From positions 6,324,001-6,388,000 of the forward strand of contig CM073193.1 in NCBI GenBank assembly GCA_037042915.1: DNA of 64,000 nucleotides. Direction: 5' to 3'. The notes below the pieces were generated by a model. The model searched no databases, was not told where the DNA came from, and saw nothing but the letters and a program-made list of their open reading frames with translations. The position numbers and the translations under genes were made by a program. This DNA is from Auricularia sp. M13 (Eukaryota > Basidiomycota > Agaricomycetes > Auriculariales > Auriculariaceae). Positions within the stretch are counted from its first letter, which is position 1, and every line of letters begins with the position of its first letter. Positions 32,940 through 43,939 of the stretch are shown in pieces.

Positions 32940-33073
32940 CGTGCGCGTTCAGAGTCAAAGCAGCGGCGAGCGGAGCTCGGAAGCGTCCCGCCGGACTCTT
33001 TCTCACCCAACGCGTCCGGCGTCAATTGACCCATGCGACGTCGAACGTGCGCCGCGACTTCTCTCCCACACCA

Positions 33074-33081
33074 AATATAAA
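33074..33081 (+). promoter_or_regulatory. TATA-box-like element of the metallophosphatase gene
   Basis: AATATAAA about 45 bp before the ATG at 33122. Confidence 0.35.
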
Positions 33082-33121
33082 TGCTAGTACCAGGGCGAAG
33101 AAGCCAGTGCCAGCACTCATC

Positions 33122-34881
33122 ATGCTGCTCCCCGTCGGTCTTCTCGTCCTCGCCGTGCAGGCTGCTCCGAGTCGTACGCTGCCCGGCTCTCCTGCGCAAC
33201 CACTATCCCAGGGCTCAGACAGTCATATTATGATAGAAGAGCCGCTGTTGCGGCCGATCGTGCTGGACCCATATCCCGGCAAGCCCAAGGTGACCTTTGC
33301 GCGCGACGGCTCGTTCAAGCTACTTGTCTTCTCCGATCTGCATTTCGGCGAGAATCCCTGGGACTGGTGGGGCCCAGAGCAGGACGCGAACAGCACTCGT
33401 ATCATGCGACGCGTCCTGGCTGATGAACGCCCTGACTATGCGTGCGCCTCGCAATCACCTACACCCGTCGTTCTCTCCGCCTGACGTCGACGATGCCCAG
33501 TGTCATCAACGGCGACCTCATCACCGGAGAAAGTATGCTATCACCATGACTTACTATCTATATTCACCAGGGATGCGAAGACACCTTCAAGGAAAACGCG
33601 ACGAGACTGATCGATGAGATCGTGGCGCCCTTGAATGAAGCCCGTGTCCCGTTCTCCTCCGTGCATGGGTGCGTTTGCATCTTAATTCACGCTCCTGTGC
33701 AGCCTTGACCTCATCTCCTGCAGAAACCATGACAACAACATCAATATTACCCACGCCGAAGAGATAGCGCGGGAGCAGAAAGTCGCGCCGAGAAGTTACA
33801 CCCGCAGCGCGCCACCAGGAGTTGGTGGGCCACAAGGCCCCGGAAACTACTGGGTGCCAGTTCAGTATTACCGTTTCCCACATGGTGTCGCGGGTCTCAT
33901 CATTCTCTCAGGTCTACAGGAAAGCTGCAGGTAACGGGGCATTTACTTACGTCGAGCCGTCGTGCAACAATTTTGACGGAGCACAGACCGCACTCCCGCT
34001 CTCATCATCTGGTTCTTTGACTCACAAGGTATAGCACAAACCCCATCTGCAGTGTTACTCACTCCCTCGTGCATAGCGGGCATAACTTCAAATAGCACAC
34101 TTGAGGATCAGACGCCGCTCCCCGACTGGGTCGATGAGTCCGTGGTTCCCTGGCTCAAATCCGAGCTTGCAGCACAGGAGCGTGCATGGGGACCGCCCAC
34201 GTCGCGTGGCGCGCTCGCATTCGTGCATATCCCTCCGTACGCGATGCATTCCATCCTGCTCCGTTATGTCACCCCGACTAATTTGCATGCTTATGAAACG
34301 GCAGACACATTGCGGAGAGCCTGCAGCATCAGCTGAACAGCACACAAGATCCCGGTCTAAATGGTAAGTCTTGCCTACCCTCAATCGTATCGAGCCCCTT
34401 CTACCCATTCTGCCATTCGCCCATCAGCCTCTCCCCTTTTTCTTTGCGATTGACGATGGACTTGCCAGCGGACGAGCTCGGCACAGGCTCGACACAGTCC
34501 ACCCTGCGCACCGACCTCTTCGGCACCGACCGCGACGCGCCCTTCTGGTCCGCGCTCTCCACGTCCATCCCGAACCTGCACGCCGTCGTCTCCGGTCACG
34601 ACCACGGCAACGAATGGTGCAAGCGCTCCGGGCCCTCCTCGCGCGACCTTGTGTTTTGCTTTGCAAAACATAGTGGCTATGGCGGGTACGGGCAGCACGA
34701 GTGGGGGTCAGTACTGGCAGTGGGGTGCGTATGAATGCTGACGATCGCTTTGCGTAGGTATGGCGTGCGGATGTTCAGGTTCGCTAGCGCCAGGAGCGTC
34801 ACAAAGAGCGTCGAGACGTGGATCCGGCTCGAGGAGGGCGAGGTGCGCGCCCGAGTGCGGCTCGACGACAAGTTTCAGTGA
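33122..34881 (+). CDS. Secreted metallophosphoesterase (DCR2/purple-acid-phosphatase-related)
   Basis: Calcineurin-like phosphoesterase of the DCR2-like group. Ten exons (33122..33441, 33501..33532, 33581..33668, 33724..33859, 33912..33930, 33987..34028, 34077..34236, 34305..34363, 34469..34706, 34758..34881) give about 405 aa with consistent phases. Residues 1-15 form a signal peptide (MLLPVGLLVLAVQAA). Metal-binding motifs run in order: SDLHFGE (about 72), NGDLITGE, GNHDNN, FVHIPPH and GHDHGNEWC. The loop WGPEQDANSTR is typical of the group. Exon 5 is a 19-nt microexon that links NYWVPV to YRKAADRTPALIIWFFDS. It is likely extracellular or vacuolar. The substrate is unknown. Confidence 0.85.
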
Positions 34882-35111
34882 GAGGTGTCCTTTTGTCCTG
34901 TTCCTGCCCTGCGATTTGTTTGCTCGTGCGATTATTCTCCTGAAGCTTCAATCAGAATCATCCACATGCATCCCCGGCCGTGCTTCCAACACTGGGCCCT
35001 GGCGTTAGATTTCCTCAAGCATTCGTTAATGGCCTACGGCGCGACCTGCAGTGTCCAAGCCCGGAACCACAGCATTACTTCCATTACCCTCGCGTCTACT
35101 AAGTACTAACA

Positions 35112-36350
35112 TTAGGGAGTGACTAACGTTGGCGTATGCAGCTTGTCAATGAACGACTTATTTCTCTGGTCGTCCACAGCCGGATCGTAGCTAGCCATCT
35201 CGACGAACTCAGCTTGGGGCTCTGCTGCAGCCGTATCGTTTCGACTCTGGCTGCGCCTCGCTTTCAGCTTTTTGGCCTTCGCTACCTGCTTCCTCCGCGC
35301 CTCCTCCTCTACGGTGCCCAGACCAAACGTCGTGCGCGCGTCGGGGACGACCAGCATGGCCGTCGCGACGAGTTCCGGCAGGCAGTGCAGGACGTAGAAG
35401 AGCGTCTTGTCCACAGTCGATTCGAGAGCGCCTGGGCCGGTGTAGAGGAGTGAGGGGATGGTGTTGTGCATGACGGCGAGGCGGTAAACATCTATGATTA
35501 TCTATCGAGATGGGGAACGTCAACACCGCAGAGCGGGTAAGTAAGGACAAATGGGCGACTCACAACGAGGACGAGCACTGAGAGGATGCGCAGGCACGCG
35601 GAGCGGTCGATGTCGGGAAAGCGCGTGTAGCCGTACAAGACGACGGCGGACATGGCGACGAAGAGGAGCAGAGCAAAGCTGGCTGCAGCGTACCTTCAGC
35701 ACAAATATGAAAGGTAAGTAATTGAAGAAATTGCCTGCTGTGAGAGCGTACCGCAGGCCTGCGACCCCGTTGGCAGAGCTCTGTCTCGTCGGCGCCGTCT
35801 TGAACTTGATGCCTTGGGCAGCACTGAAGCTTCCCGGGAGAATCACGAACGGCAGGAGTACAAGCCTCACGACTCGATGCACCGCGCTTTCCTTCTGCTC
35901 TTCCAATCGTGCCTGGGACTCGGGATTCAATGTGTTGCGAGGCGTCTTCGCATTGGTGATGATGGTGCGTAGGAGGATGATACTGTCGACTGCGAGAGTG
36001 ATATATCCGGCGGAGAACGTCGTCTGGAGGTAAGACAGCATGTCCCTGTTAGCTCGTTGTTGTGGCTGGGATGCCTGGACAGCGCGGACAATGAACGATG
36101 CCAGCTTCAACAGCATCAGCCTGAGACGCTGCGATAACGAGTCGGGCGTGCCGCTCACCCTGTCGGCTACGATGAAGCACACTCCCAGGAGCAGGTAATG
36201 GCGTCTGCGCCGGACGACGAAGCGTCTGACGACAAACGGGAGAAGCGCTGCATATGCGACGCCGAACACGATGCTGGGAATCTTGTCCGCCTCGATGGGG
36301 ATCCCGCCCACAGGCGTTGGGATGCGACTGGGAGCCGGATTGCTAGCCAT
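35112..36350 (-). CDS. Multi-pass membrane protein of unknown function
   Basis: Three exons, 36350..35752, 35693..35564 and 35501..35112, give about 372 aa. About seven hydrophobic stretches are seen: KIPSIVFGVAYAALLPFVV, HYLLLGVCFIVA, LRLMLLKLASFIVRAV, FSAGYITLAVDSIILL, RLVLLPFVILPGSF, SFALLLFVAMSAVVLYGY and LRILSVLVLVIIIDV. A weaker one lies near ELVATAMLVVP. The cytoplasmic-looking loop KTPRNTLNPESQARLEEQKE and a lysine-rich C-terminus are charged. The topology resembles fungal GPCR-like proteins, but I cannot assign a family. The first intron has the same GTACGCT word at both splice junctions. The stop precedes the metallophosphatase stop tail-to-tail by 230 bp. Confidence 0.75.
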
Positions 36351-37391
36351 TCTGCAAATGGACAGATGACTTTGCACTCGCTCTATTTGAGTCTCTCACT
36401 ACAGACTCGTAGATTCGCATGTGCTGCGGAACGCGGTGACAATCTAGCTGCGGATCCCGTTCAGCTACAAATGTAGTTGCTCCGCGGGCAGATTCGGCAA
36501 GTCATGTAGTACAAGACTCTGTGTCATGGAGCGCTGCTCTAGCACGGTACTGGTCTACGGACACGTAAAAAGCCTAAAAACTGATCTACATCCTAGTCCT
36601 ACTTTTCTCATTACCATCTGCGAGAGATGGAATATGCCAGGAATATGGGCCACCACAGAGACAGGACTTGAAGCACCCCGCTCTTTTTCAATGCCCGGAA
36701 AAGAGGCACATACATTGATGTCCAGGAGTAACCTGAGAAATCTCACTTTTCCAGCATGCTGAGCAGAAAACGTGGTGCGAGACTGCTTACGACTATTTGG
36801 TGCAGTTCCAGAAAAGTTGACTGCTGAATCTTTGTTCTATGTGCGTGTCTATCGATCTTGCCGGGTGTCCAGAACCCTTATCGTCCCGCGAGGAGGTCAT
36901 GAGACTGGGTATCACCGCTACGGTCGGAACATTGGACCACGCTCATGGACATGGAGGGCTCGGCGCTGGACCAGTAGTTTATTGTTTCGGCCCGATTTGA
37001 AAAATTCTCACCAGGGCCAGGGCAAGGCTGGAAGTCGGAGACGCTTCGCGGCGTGATTTTTCGGATTCGTGAAGCGCTGACCGATAGCTGTGTGGTGTGG
37101 CCGCAGGCAGGATTCGACCAACTTCGTCGGCACCAAGGCCTACTTTGCACTACAAAGTCATACGCATCGTCCGATCCTAGAGCCCTGCCTGCTCTCAGTA
37201 CTCAAAGGAAATGTATCTCAAACTTCCTCAAGTATGTCATCTGATTTTATCGTGAAGCGTTCTGAACCACGCTCAGACGCAAATGGAATTCCTTGTTATC
37301 AGCTCGGCTATCGATGTGGTCCTCCCACGCTGCTCTGGCCCATAGCACATGAGCTCTCTCACCACGCAGGCCGCATTTATTGTTCTCAGCG
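36351..37391. other. Intergenic region between divergent genes
   Basis: About 1 kb between the membrane-protein gene and the zinc-finger gene. No further gene is supported. Confidence 0.45.
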
Positions 37392-37400
37392 TATAAAAGG
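37392..37400 (+). promoter_or_regulatory. Strong TATA box of the proline-rich zinc-finger gene
   Basis: TATAAAAGG, followed by a purine-rich stretch, 78 bp before the ATG at 37470. It is the best TATA match noticed in the window. Confidence 0.6.
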
Positions 37401-37469
37401 AGGAGGGGAAACTGACATCCTACTGCACTCCCTCCAGATCTTCAGCGCTTCATCCTTCCGCGACCTCAG

Positions 37470-38132
37470 ATGAACGACCCGTACCGCAACGACCCATACA
37501 ACAACGACCCCAACTACCCGCCCCGCTACTGGTCGCGGCAGCCGCCGCTGGGCGCAACCGCCTACACCACCGGCCATCAGGCTGCGACGCAGCCGCCTCA
37601 GCAGGGCCATGCGCCTTACCCGGGACACGCGCATGGCCACTCGCCGATCCCGGAGCAGCAGCGCGGCGGTGCACAACCGACGCAAGGGCATTACGCGAAC
37701 ACCGTGTACGCGGGAGGCCATAGCACGTCCGAGCAGGGGATGTTCGAGATGAGCCCCATCCCGGGGGATGTCCCGTCGCCCTACCAGCCCGCGTCCGCCC
37801 ATCCGACCCCGCCGACACCGCCGCATGCCGGCCCCTACGTGACGCCCCCGCTCCCCGCGGGCTACACACGCAGTGCGCCCCAGGCCATGCCGGGGGTAAG
37901 GCCGCCAGCCTATAACCCCGTCCAAGGGTATTTCTGCCGCACCTGCCGGCTGCAGGTGCCCGACCACCTCGCGGCAGAGCACAAGAGGTCCTGTAAGCCC
38001 AAACCAATCGGATTGGGCTTCGGAGATATCCAGCCGCGGCGCGACAAGAGCGGGGGTCAAGGGGGCCAGGGGGGCCAGAGCGGTTCGTCGTCGAGCACCG
38101 TGCCCGCGCCCACGTTCTTCGCGAGGCGCTAA
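37470..38132 (+). CDS. Proline-rich protein with a single C2HHC zinc-finger-like motif (intact copy)
   Basis: One exon, 220 aa, no intron. The N-terminal 145 residues are rich in Pro, Tyr, Gln, Gly and His (for example MNDPYRNDPYNNDPNYPPR, QQGHAPYPGHAHGH), suggesting disorder. Residues about 152-173 read YFCRTCRLQVPDHLAAEHKR then SCK: Cys-x2-Cys-x6-His-x4-His-x3-Cys, a plausible small metal site. The C-terminus is Gly/Ser-rich (GGQGGQGGQSG) and ends PTFFARR. Two decayed copies lie inverted at 29952..30870. I do not recognise the family. Nucleic-acid binding is a guess from the motif only. The TATA box upstream and the complete frame suggest it is expressed. Confidence 0.75.
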   Translation: MNDPYRNDPYNNDPNYPPRYWSRQPPLGATAYTTGHQAATQPPQQGHAPYPGHAHGHSPIPEQQRGGAQPTQGHYANTVYAGGHSTSEQGMFEMSPIPGDVPSPYQPASAHPTPPTPPHAGPYVTPPLPAGYTRSAPQAMPGVRPPAYNPVQGYFCRTCRLQVPDHLAAEHKRSCKPKPIGLGFGDIQPRRDKSGGQGGQGGQSGSSSSTVPAPTFFARR

Positions 38133-38307
38133 CAACGACACCGACCTGCCTCCTTTTTGATGAGATCTTTACGTTCCTGTAATCCGTACCTGTGTTTACC
38201 TTTGTCTTCCGGAGTTTTTGGCAATCGAGTGGTTTTTTGGGTCAAAAACTCGTGGAAGCGCGCGGAATCGAATGTGTTCGGACCGGGACCAGACCGAAGC
38301 CGAGTCG

Positions 38308-39068
38308 ATGATGACACCGCACGCGAGCGTCGCTCGAGTTTTGCTCCCTGTCCTTGTCCGCCGCCCCTTCGTACAGCGAACAGCTAGACTCTCCACCCTG
38401 GGTTCCTCAGCGTCAAGACCATCCGATATGTCCGTAAAGGCTTCGGTCGAGGTGCGCACCTAGCCAGGCTGAGCTCACCACCGTGGCTGACGAGCAGCAC
38501 GTTAGGTGAGCGGCACCTTTGCCCAAGCTCCGCGAGCTTAACCACCGTGAAATGGGCGTAGGACATCATCGCGAAGAACGACATCGCCGTGTTCTCGAAG
38601 AGCAGGTGCCCGTACTGCCGCAAGGCCAAGACAATCATCGACTCGCTCAACACTCAGGGCAAGTCGATCAAGATACTCGAGTGCGTACATGAGCTGTATT
38701 TAGGTCTGAATGCGCACTTACTGTATACCGCAGGCTTGACCAACTTGACGAAGGCTCGGCCATCCAGCAGTACTTGCTAGAGAAGGTGCGTCAATTTCGC
38801 CGACCGGAATTCACATCGTCCGCTTACAACCACGTTGACTCGCAGACTGGCCAACGGTAAGAAATTTTTTTTTTTGCTCAATACTTTGATTGCCTATTGA
38901 CTTCTGCTGCTCAGCACGGTCCCCAATATCTTCATCAGTACGTCCTTTCGGCACCCGTGCCTATTAGAAGGCTTAACCTGCACAGATCAGCAGCACATCG
39001 GAGGCTGCGATGACATCTCCGCAAAGCGCGATGAAGGCGTGCTTCAGAGCCTCGTAGATGCGAAATAA
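38308..39068 (+). CDS. Dithiol glutaredoxin, possibly with an optional mitochondrial presequence
   Basis: Glutathione-dependent thiol-disulfide oxidoreductase. Six exons, 38308..38451, 38562..38680, 38734..38785, 38846..38856, 38915..38937 and 38986..39068. The active site reads FSKSRCPYCRKAK, with the dithiol CPYC. The glutathione-binding parts TGQRTVPNIFINQQHIGG and CDD follow. From the ATG at 38428 the product is 103 aa, a normal cytosolic size. An in-frame ATG at 38308 adds 40 residues rich in Arg, Ser and Ala with no acid (MMTPHASVARVLLPVLVRRP), as in a mitochondrial presequence. Exon 4 is 11 nt. Yeast Grx2 makes two forms from two starts in the same way. Which start is used here is not known. 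Confidence 0.85.
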
Positions 39069-39326
39069 ACTCCATGATCCTCCCATTTGCTTATTTCGGT
39101 GCGATCTTCGCTACGATTCTTTCCCTACCTACTCCGTCAACTCCGGATATCGTATTCAGTCTGCCATTCTTATATAATAACCGCTCCGCCTCGACTCCCA
39201 GCGGACCCGTTTATGACTCTGTCAGTTTCCGAACTTAAGCGCGCAGCATATAAGAAGAGCGTCTGCATTCGCCTTCTACCGAACTTGATACTCGAGCTCA
39301 CTTTCACCAGCACTACTATCACTGTT

Positions 39327-40458
39327 ATGCTTACTCTACACGGCGGCTGCCACTGTGGTGCGGTGCGGTACACGGTCACGCTCGACGACGGCCAGCGACT
39401 CCAGGCAGAGTACTGCCACTGCAACGACTGCCGGTTGACGATCGGCTTCTTCTGCGGCCTTTACGCTACCGCGCCCTCGAGCGCATTCACGCTTACCGCC
39501 AACCCCGCAGACGCCGCGGTGCGCTATAACGCCAGCGCGGCCTTCGGACGAACGCACTGCGGTAAATGCGGCACCAGCCTCGGGTGCGCGTTCGACCAGG
39601 AGCTCGTGTTCATCACTGCGTCGACGCTTGAGCTTCCCGCCGACACCCCGCGCGGCCTGGCTGCGTTCGTCGACGTCCGATCGCATATCTTTGCCGATAG
39701 CCCGCCTGAGGGCGGTATTGGGTGCATCATGGACGATGGGCTCCCGCGCTTCGCTCAGCGCGAGGGCGCTTGGACGGCGCCACCGGCTGACTCAGAGCTC
39801 GTGAAGCGCATTGCGGATGTTGCTGACGGCGTGAAGACTTGGGGAGAGGAGCTGAAAGGATCCTGCCACTGCAGGGGCATTGAGTTCGTCATACGTCGCC
39901 CGCCGGAAGATTACGCGGACGACCCATTGCTGAAACCTAGGATTAAGGAGTGAGTCTTTCGTGCTCTCACCTGTGCCGTCCCATCTCACATACTGTACCC
40001 TACCTAGGGGACGCCGCTTCATGGCTATGCACTGCATGTGCGACACCTGCCGCAGGGTCAGCGGCGCGCCGTTCTTCACGTGGACGTTCGTCCCCACGAA
40101 GCTGCTTAGCTTCAGCGGGAACGCAACGGAGCGCACATACCAGTCGAGTCCGTACGTTAACAGACGCTTCTGTGGTACGTGCGGCTGCACTGTGGGCTAC
40201 ACCATCGTCGGGCGGGACGACATGTGGGGCCTCAGCGCAAGCATTCTCGAGCAACCGAGGGCGGAGGGGTGGATTGCGTTCGAGCCCGCGCCCAGCCCGG
40301 AAGGCACTGGGGACGCCGCGCGGGACAAATGGCTCAAGGAACGGATCGACGCGACTCGCATCGAGAAGCCTCTCAGTCATCCAAAGGATGCTGAGAAATA
40401 CAACCCAGAGCTACTGGAGGCTGTGAGGCGCGGGAGAGAAAAATGCGGGAGGTTTTGA
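39327..40458 (+). CDS. Tandem GFA-domain (glutathione-dependent formaldehyde-activating/CENP-V type) protein
   Basis: Two exons, 39327..39949 and 40008..40458, about 357 aa, joined over a 58-nt intron. It has two GFA-like zinc modules. The first has HGGCHCGAVRYTV, CHCNDCRLTIGFFCGL and HCGKCGTSLG. The second has GSCHCRGIEFVIRRPPEDY, MHCMCDTCRRVSGAPFFTW and FCGTCGCTVGY. The intron falls between the first two zinc segments of module 2. It ends NPELLEAVRRGREKCGRF. Family members bind zinc and some use glutathione, but for fungal double-domain forms the reaction is not established. A close paralogue lies at 61994..63133 in reverse orientation. The start is the ATG before HGGCHCG; longer upstream frames lack support. 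Confidence 0.88.
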
Positions 40459-40812
40459 CTCTGTAATTCCTCCTGAAGTAAGTCGACGAGTCGAATGCAT
40501 TGCCACGCGCTTTCCTCCTCTTTAAATACTATGTGCTAGTGGTATTCCAGGACATCAGCAAGCTTCGACCGGTCTTCGCTGGATGTTACATTGGGTGGAA
40601 GTGACAGGATGGCAAGCGGTAGCGCTCGCCCGACATTCTAAGATTTGGTCGTGAGGACGAGAGTGTGTGCGGCTGCAATTAGAGTTGCGCAGCAGCCATG
40701 TGAACTTCAACCAGTGAAGAAGCGCCCGGTGTTCGCCGAAGACAGGTTGGACGTTGGACCCTGCAGCACCGGCCCGTTCTCACGTCCGTTTCGCAAGACA
40801 GCACCAGCCACC
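40459..40812. other. Intergenic region
   Basis: 354 bp between the GFA stop and the AKR start, on the same strand. It must hold the AKR promoter. No motif is clear. Confidence 0.4.
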
Positions 40813-42071
40813 ATGTCCGAACTGACCCTCAGCTCTACGGCCCGACTGTTGTCTGGTAGATTTCATCTCCATACACTTGGTTACAAGCTCTGATCGATAC
40901 ACTGTAGGCCATACTATCCCAAGAATCGGCCTCGGTGTCTTCCAGAACAGGGACGCCTGTGTGCCAGCATGCCTGTGGGCGTTCAAAGCGGGATATAGGT
41001 AACGATTGTAGCAGCGCATGACCGTGTCGATGTTAACCACATAGTCAGGCACATCGACTCTGCTCAGGTATATAGAAACGAGGACCAAGTCGGCGAGGCG
41101 ATCAGGCAGTCAAACCTCGATCGCAAGGAGCTCTTCATCAGTAATTAACCATCATCCTACGCCTTCGAAATTATCTTACACAATCCATGCAGCGTCCAAG
41201 GTAGTGAGCCAGAATCAGGGCTACGATCTCACCATCTCTGGCGTGAACGAGTCGCTTGCGCGTTTCGGGCTTGGTAAGCAGCCCGTCATCTGCGTCCGAG
41301 CTTAATCATAGATGCGAAAAATAGACTACCTCGACCTTTTCCTCATCCACGATCCGCTTGGTGGAAAGGAGAAGCGCCTGGCAACCTGGCGCGCGCTCAT
41401 CAAGCTTCGCGACGAGGGCAAGCTCAAGAGTATCGGCGTCTCTAACTAGTCAGTGTCTCAGCGGGACTTTTCCAGGTGGTTGACGCATTTTTTGGTATGG
41501 CAGTGGAGTGCACCATCTCGAGGAAATCAAGGCCGAGGGACTCGAGACGCCCTCTGTCAACCAGATCGAGGTTTGAAGTCTTCGTCTGGCCAGAACGGGA
41601 CTGATCGTGGGTTGCAGCTTCACCCGTGGTGCCAGCAGAAGCCTATCGTGGAATATTGCAACAAGAATGGAATCGTTATTGAAGCATATACGCCACTCGC
41701 GCAGGCCAAACCCGGATACTTGACCAACCCCGTCGTCGTGGACGTCGCGAAGAAGGTGAGAACGTCCCTGTTGGGCATTCCATCGAAATCTCATAGAAGC
41801 ACTGCAGCACAACAAGGAGCCCGCTCAAGTCCTCATCAGATGGTCGCTGCAAACCGGGTACGAATGCCGCTTTTTCTCAGAGTAATACTTACTGAAATCT
41901 GCGATTTTCTCCAGTCACGTAGTGCTCCCGAAGTCTGCGACCGAATCCCGCATTTATTCCAATGCGAATGTATACGACTTCAACCTTGACGCGGAGGATA
42001 TGGGCAAGCTGAACGCTCTCGACAAGGGCGACAAAGGCGCAGTCACGTGGAATCCCGTTAATGCGCCTTGA
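40813..42071 (+). CDS. Aldo-keto reductase
   Basis: NAD(P)H-dependent carbonyl reductase with a TIM-barrel fold. Nine exons: 40813..40855, 40908..40998, 41049..41140, 41193..41273, 41325..41448, 41504..41570, 41618..41755, 41808..41857 and 41915..42071, about 280 aa, phases consistent. The catalytic tetrad is visible: Asp and Tyr in HIDSAQVYRNEDQVGEAI, Lys in LFITSKV, His in DYLDLFLIHDPLGG. Family segments KSIGVSNYGVHHLEEI, PSVNQIELHPWCQQ and VVLPKSATESRI follow. The NADPH phosphate-side KSATESR is kept. Length is slightly short for the family (usually 290-330). A copy of the last exon plus about 90 bp of 3' flank recurs at 63343..63612. Substrate unknown. Confidence 0.9.
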
Positions 42072-42429
42072 GGACTGATTTGCTCTGGTGGAGACATGTA
42101 GGATGAGTTATCGCTGTATTTCGAAGAATTATATTGCCTACAGACATGGCACTTTCCCTCTACTTCACCTGTTTGTGGTTTCGACCTCCCGGCTGGAACC
42201 TGTGGTCTCGGATGAAGCCCCTCGATCGCCTCAGGTCGTTTCTTCCCTCTCGCCGCTCCGCCCGGTTCACACCGCCCGTGCCAGACAAAAGCTGGATGTT
42301 CATATCGCGTTATCGTTCTCTCGACTCATTACTCGTGCCTGGCAGCAAACCTGTGATTATAGGGGTACGTAGTGCGTGGCGCTTTATAGTCGCTCGGAGC
42401 TCACCTGCCTCCCTCAGTATCGCGACCTC
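42072..42429. other. 3' flank of the AKR gene and promoter of the next gene
   Basis: The first 90 bp are shared with 63343..63435 (minus). The rest shows no feature. Confidence 0.45.
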
Positions 42430-43797
42430 ATGGCAACCAAACGCTCTACCAGTGGCAACGGCACCGCCGACCGCGGCCTCGCGGGCCTCGTGGGCTCCGA
42501 GCATTCGTCGCGCTCGCCCTACAATACAGGCCCTCGTGCCAGTCCTCCTATCCTGGTGCGGCTGCCAGCGTTCAGCTCGCTGTTCTGGGCAGTATTAACT
42601 TGCGATGGCTCATAGCACTTACCGCACGACTTGATATCTGATCACGCCTCTACGGTCGACTCTGCGGATCTGGGCACGCCCGTGGTACGAACCCTCATAC
42701 GGTGCTCTATTCATATCGCTCATTTCTGGCGCAGTCAAGGTTGCATCCGCCCAGCAGTGGCCGCCATATTTACGATACCGAGCCTCTCGTGCGTCATTGT
42801 CAGTTACGGCGAGCCACTGAAGCTAAGATGCGCAGACGCCGGACGGTGCAACGCCGACTGCGTATTCGCCGCCCATCGCCTCGCGCCATGTCGAAAAGTG
42901 GAGGGCAGGCGCACCGGTGCGTGCGATTCTGCCCCCGTCCGCGGAAAGATGTGATCCGTTCTAACACCGTCGTCGTACATCTCAGACCGCGGTACTCATG
43001 CCGAGCGACCATCCGATGATCCAGAGCCAGGCGCCCGCCGAGGCGCGCACTCCTGTAAGGACCCATATTAGGCTTGGCGAGTTCCCATCTGACCCCGTCA
43101 CTCTATAACAGAAATTTCTCGCCGTGTACGAGCCACCGTTGTTCTCTGACGGCCCTGATCTACGCCTCGCCGGGCGTCGCTCGTCGCGCGATCACACGGC
43201 GCCAGAGGACTACTTTCTCCACCGCCGTAGCTCTTACCAAAGCAATGGAACGTCACCCTCAAGGGATCCCGTGAGAAACGCGCCAAGGTCTAGCATGGGC
43301 TCTGCTTCTGCGGGTCGCTTCCTAGGCGTGGTCGTCCGCTTCTTCCTACTTCCTCTGCTGTCAGTGACGCACCTCATCGCACGCGCGATTGTCGACTCGT
43401 CTGCACGCGCGATCGAGACCGGCCGCGTCTTCGTCGCCGTGGATGATGAAGCCAAGTTTGAACTGGTGTTCCCCGACAGCTACATCAATGTGCGTCGCGC
43501 CATGTTGCCTCTTTGCTTATCTCAGTTTATATCCAGCGTGCCGTGCTTTTCGTTTGGAACTTTTCCATATTCACTGTCCTCTTCGTACCACTCACGATTA
43601 CCCGCTCTATCGCACGAGCTGCGAGTGCAGTGAGGAAACTGCCACATACCGTCTCGCGTGCCGTTGTGTCACGCATCGAGAATACCGACGGCGCTTGGAG
43701 GCAGTTCGTCGACCCGCTTATCTACGCCGACACTCTGCAGGAGAAGCTGTGCGGCGTCTGGCGCGCGTGGGAAAGGTATGCCTGGAAGGACCTATGA
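42430..43797 (+). CDS. Conserved-looking membrane-associated hypothetical protein
   Basis: A multi-exon gene read from MATKRSTSGNGTADRGL at 42430 to a TGA at 43795-43797. Exons can be traced through DLISDHASTVDSADLGTPV, SRLHPPSSGRHIYDTEPL, YSPPIASRHVEKWRAGAP, MPSDHPMIQSQAPAEARTP and KFLAVYEPPLFSDG. Then comes a long exon with the hydrophobic segment GRFLGVVVRFFLLPLLSVTHLIA, and a final exon with RAVLFVWNFSIFTVLFVPLTI. The last intron is 47 nt and ends TATATCCAG. The 150-residue N-terminal part is polar and disordered; two membrane helices follow, separated by an acidic loop (VAVDDEAKFELVFPDS). The splice near 42800-42835 is uncertain. No family is recognised. Confidence 0.6.
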
Positions 43798-43939
43798 GTG
43801 ATGTCCCAAAGCTTGTCGTCACTGTACTCTATGTTCTCAAGAATTGTATTCCATAGTACCCCGGTACCCCAGATGCATGTACAGTATTAGTATGCTAGCA
43901 TTCGTGTGCTTCTAGCCCAGACAGATGATTGACTTTGTA

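Noticed and set aside
35740-36350. Possible 38-nt extra intron in the first exon of the multi-pass membrane protein (GTGAGC...CTCAG)
   Set aside because: Splicing it would break the frame, while the unspliced exon is open throughout.
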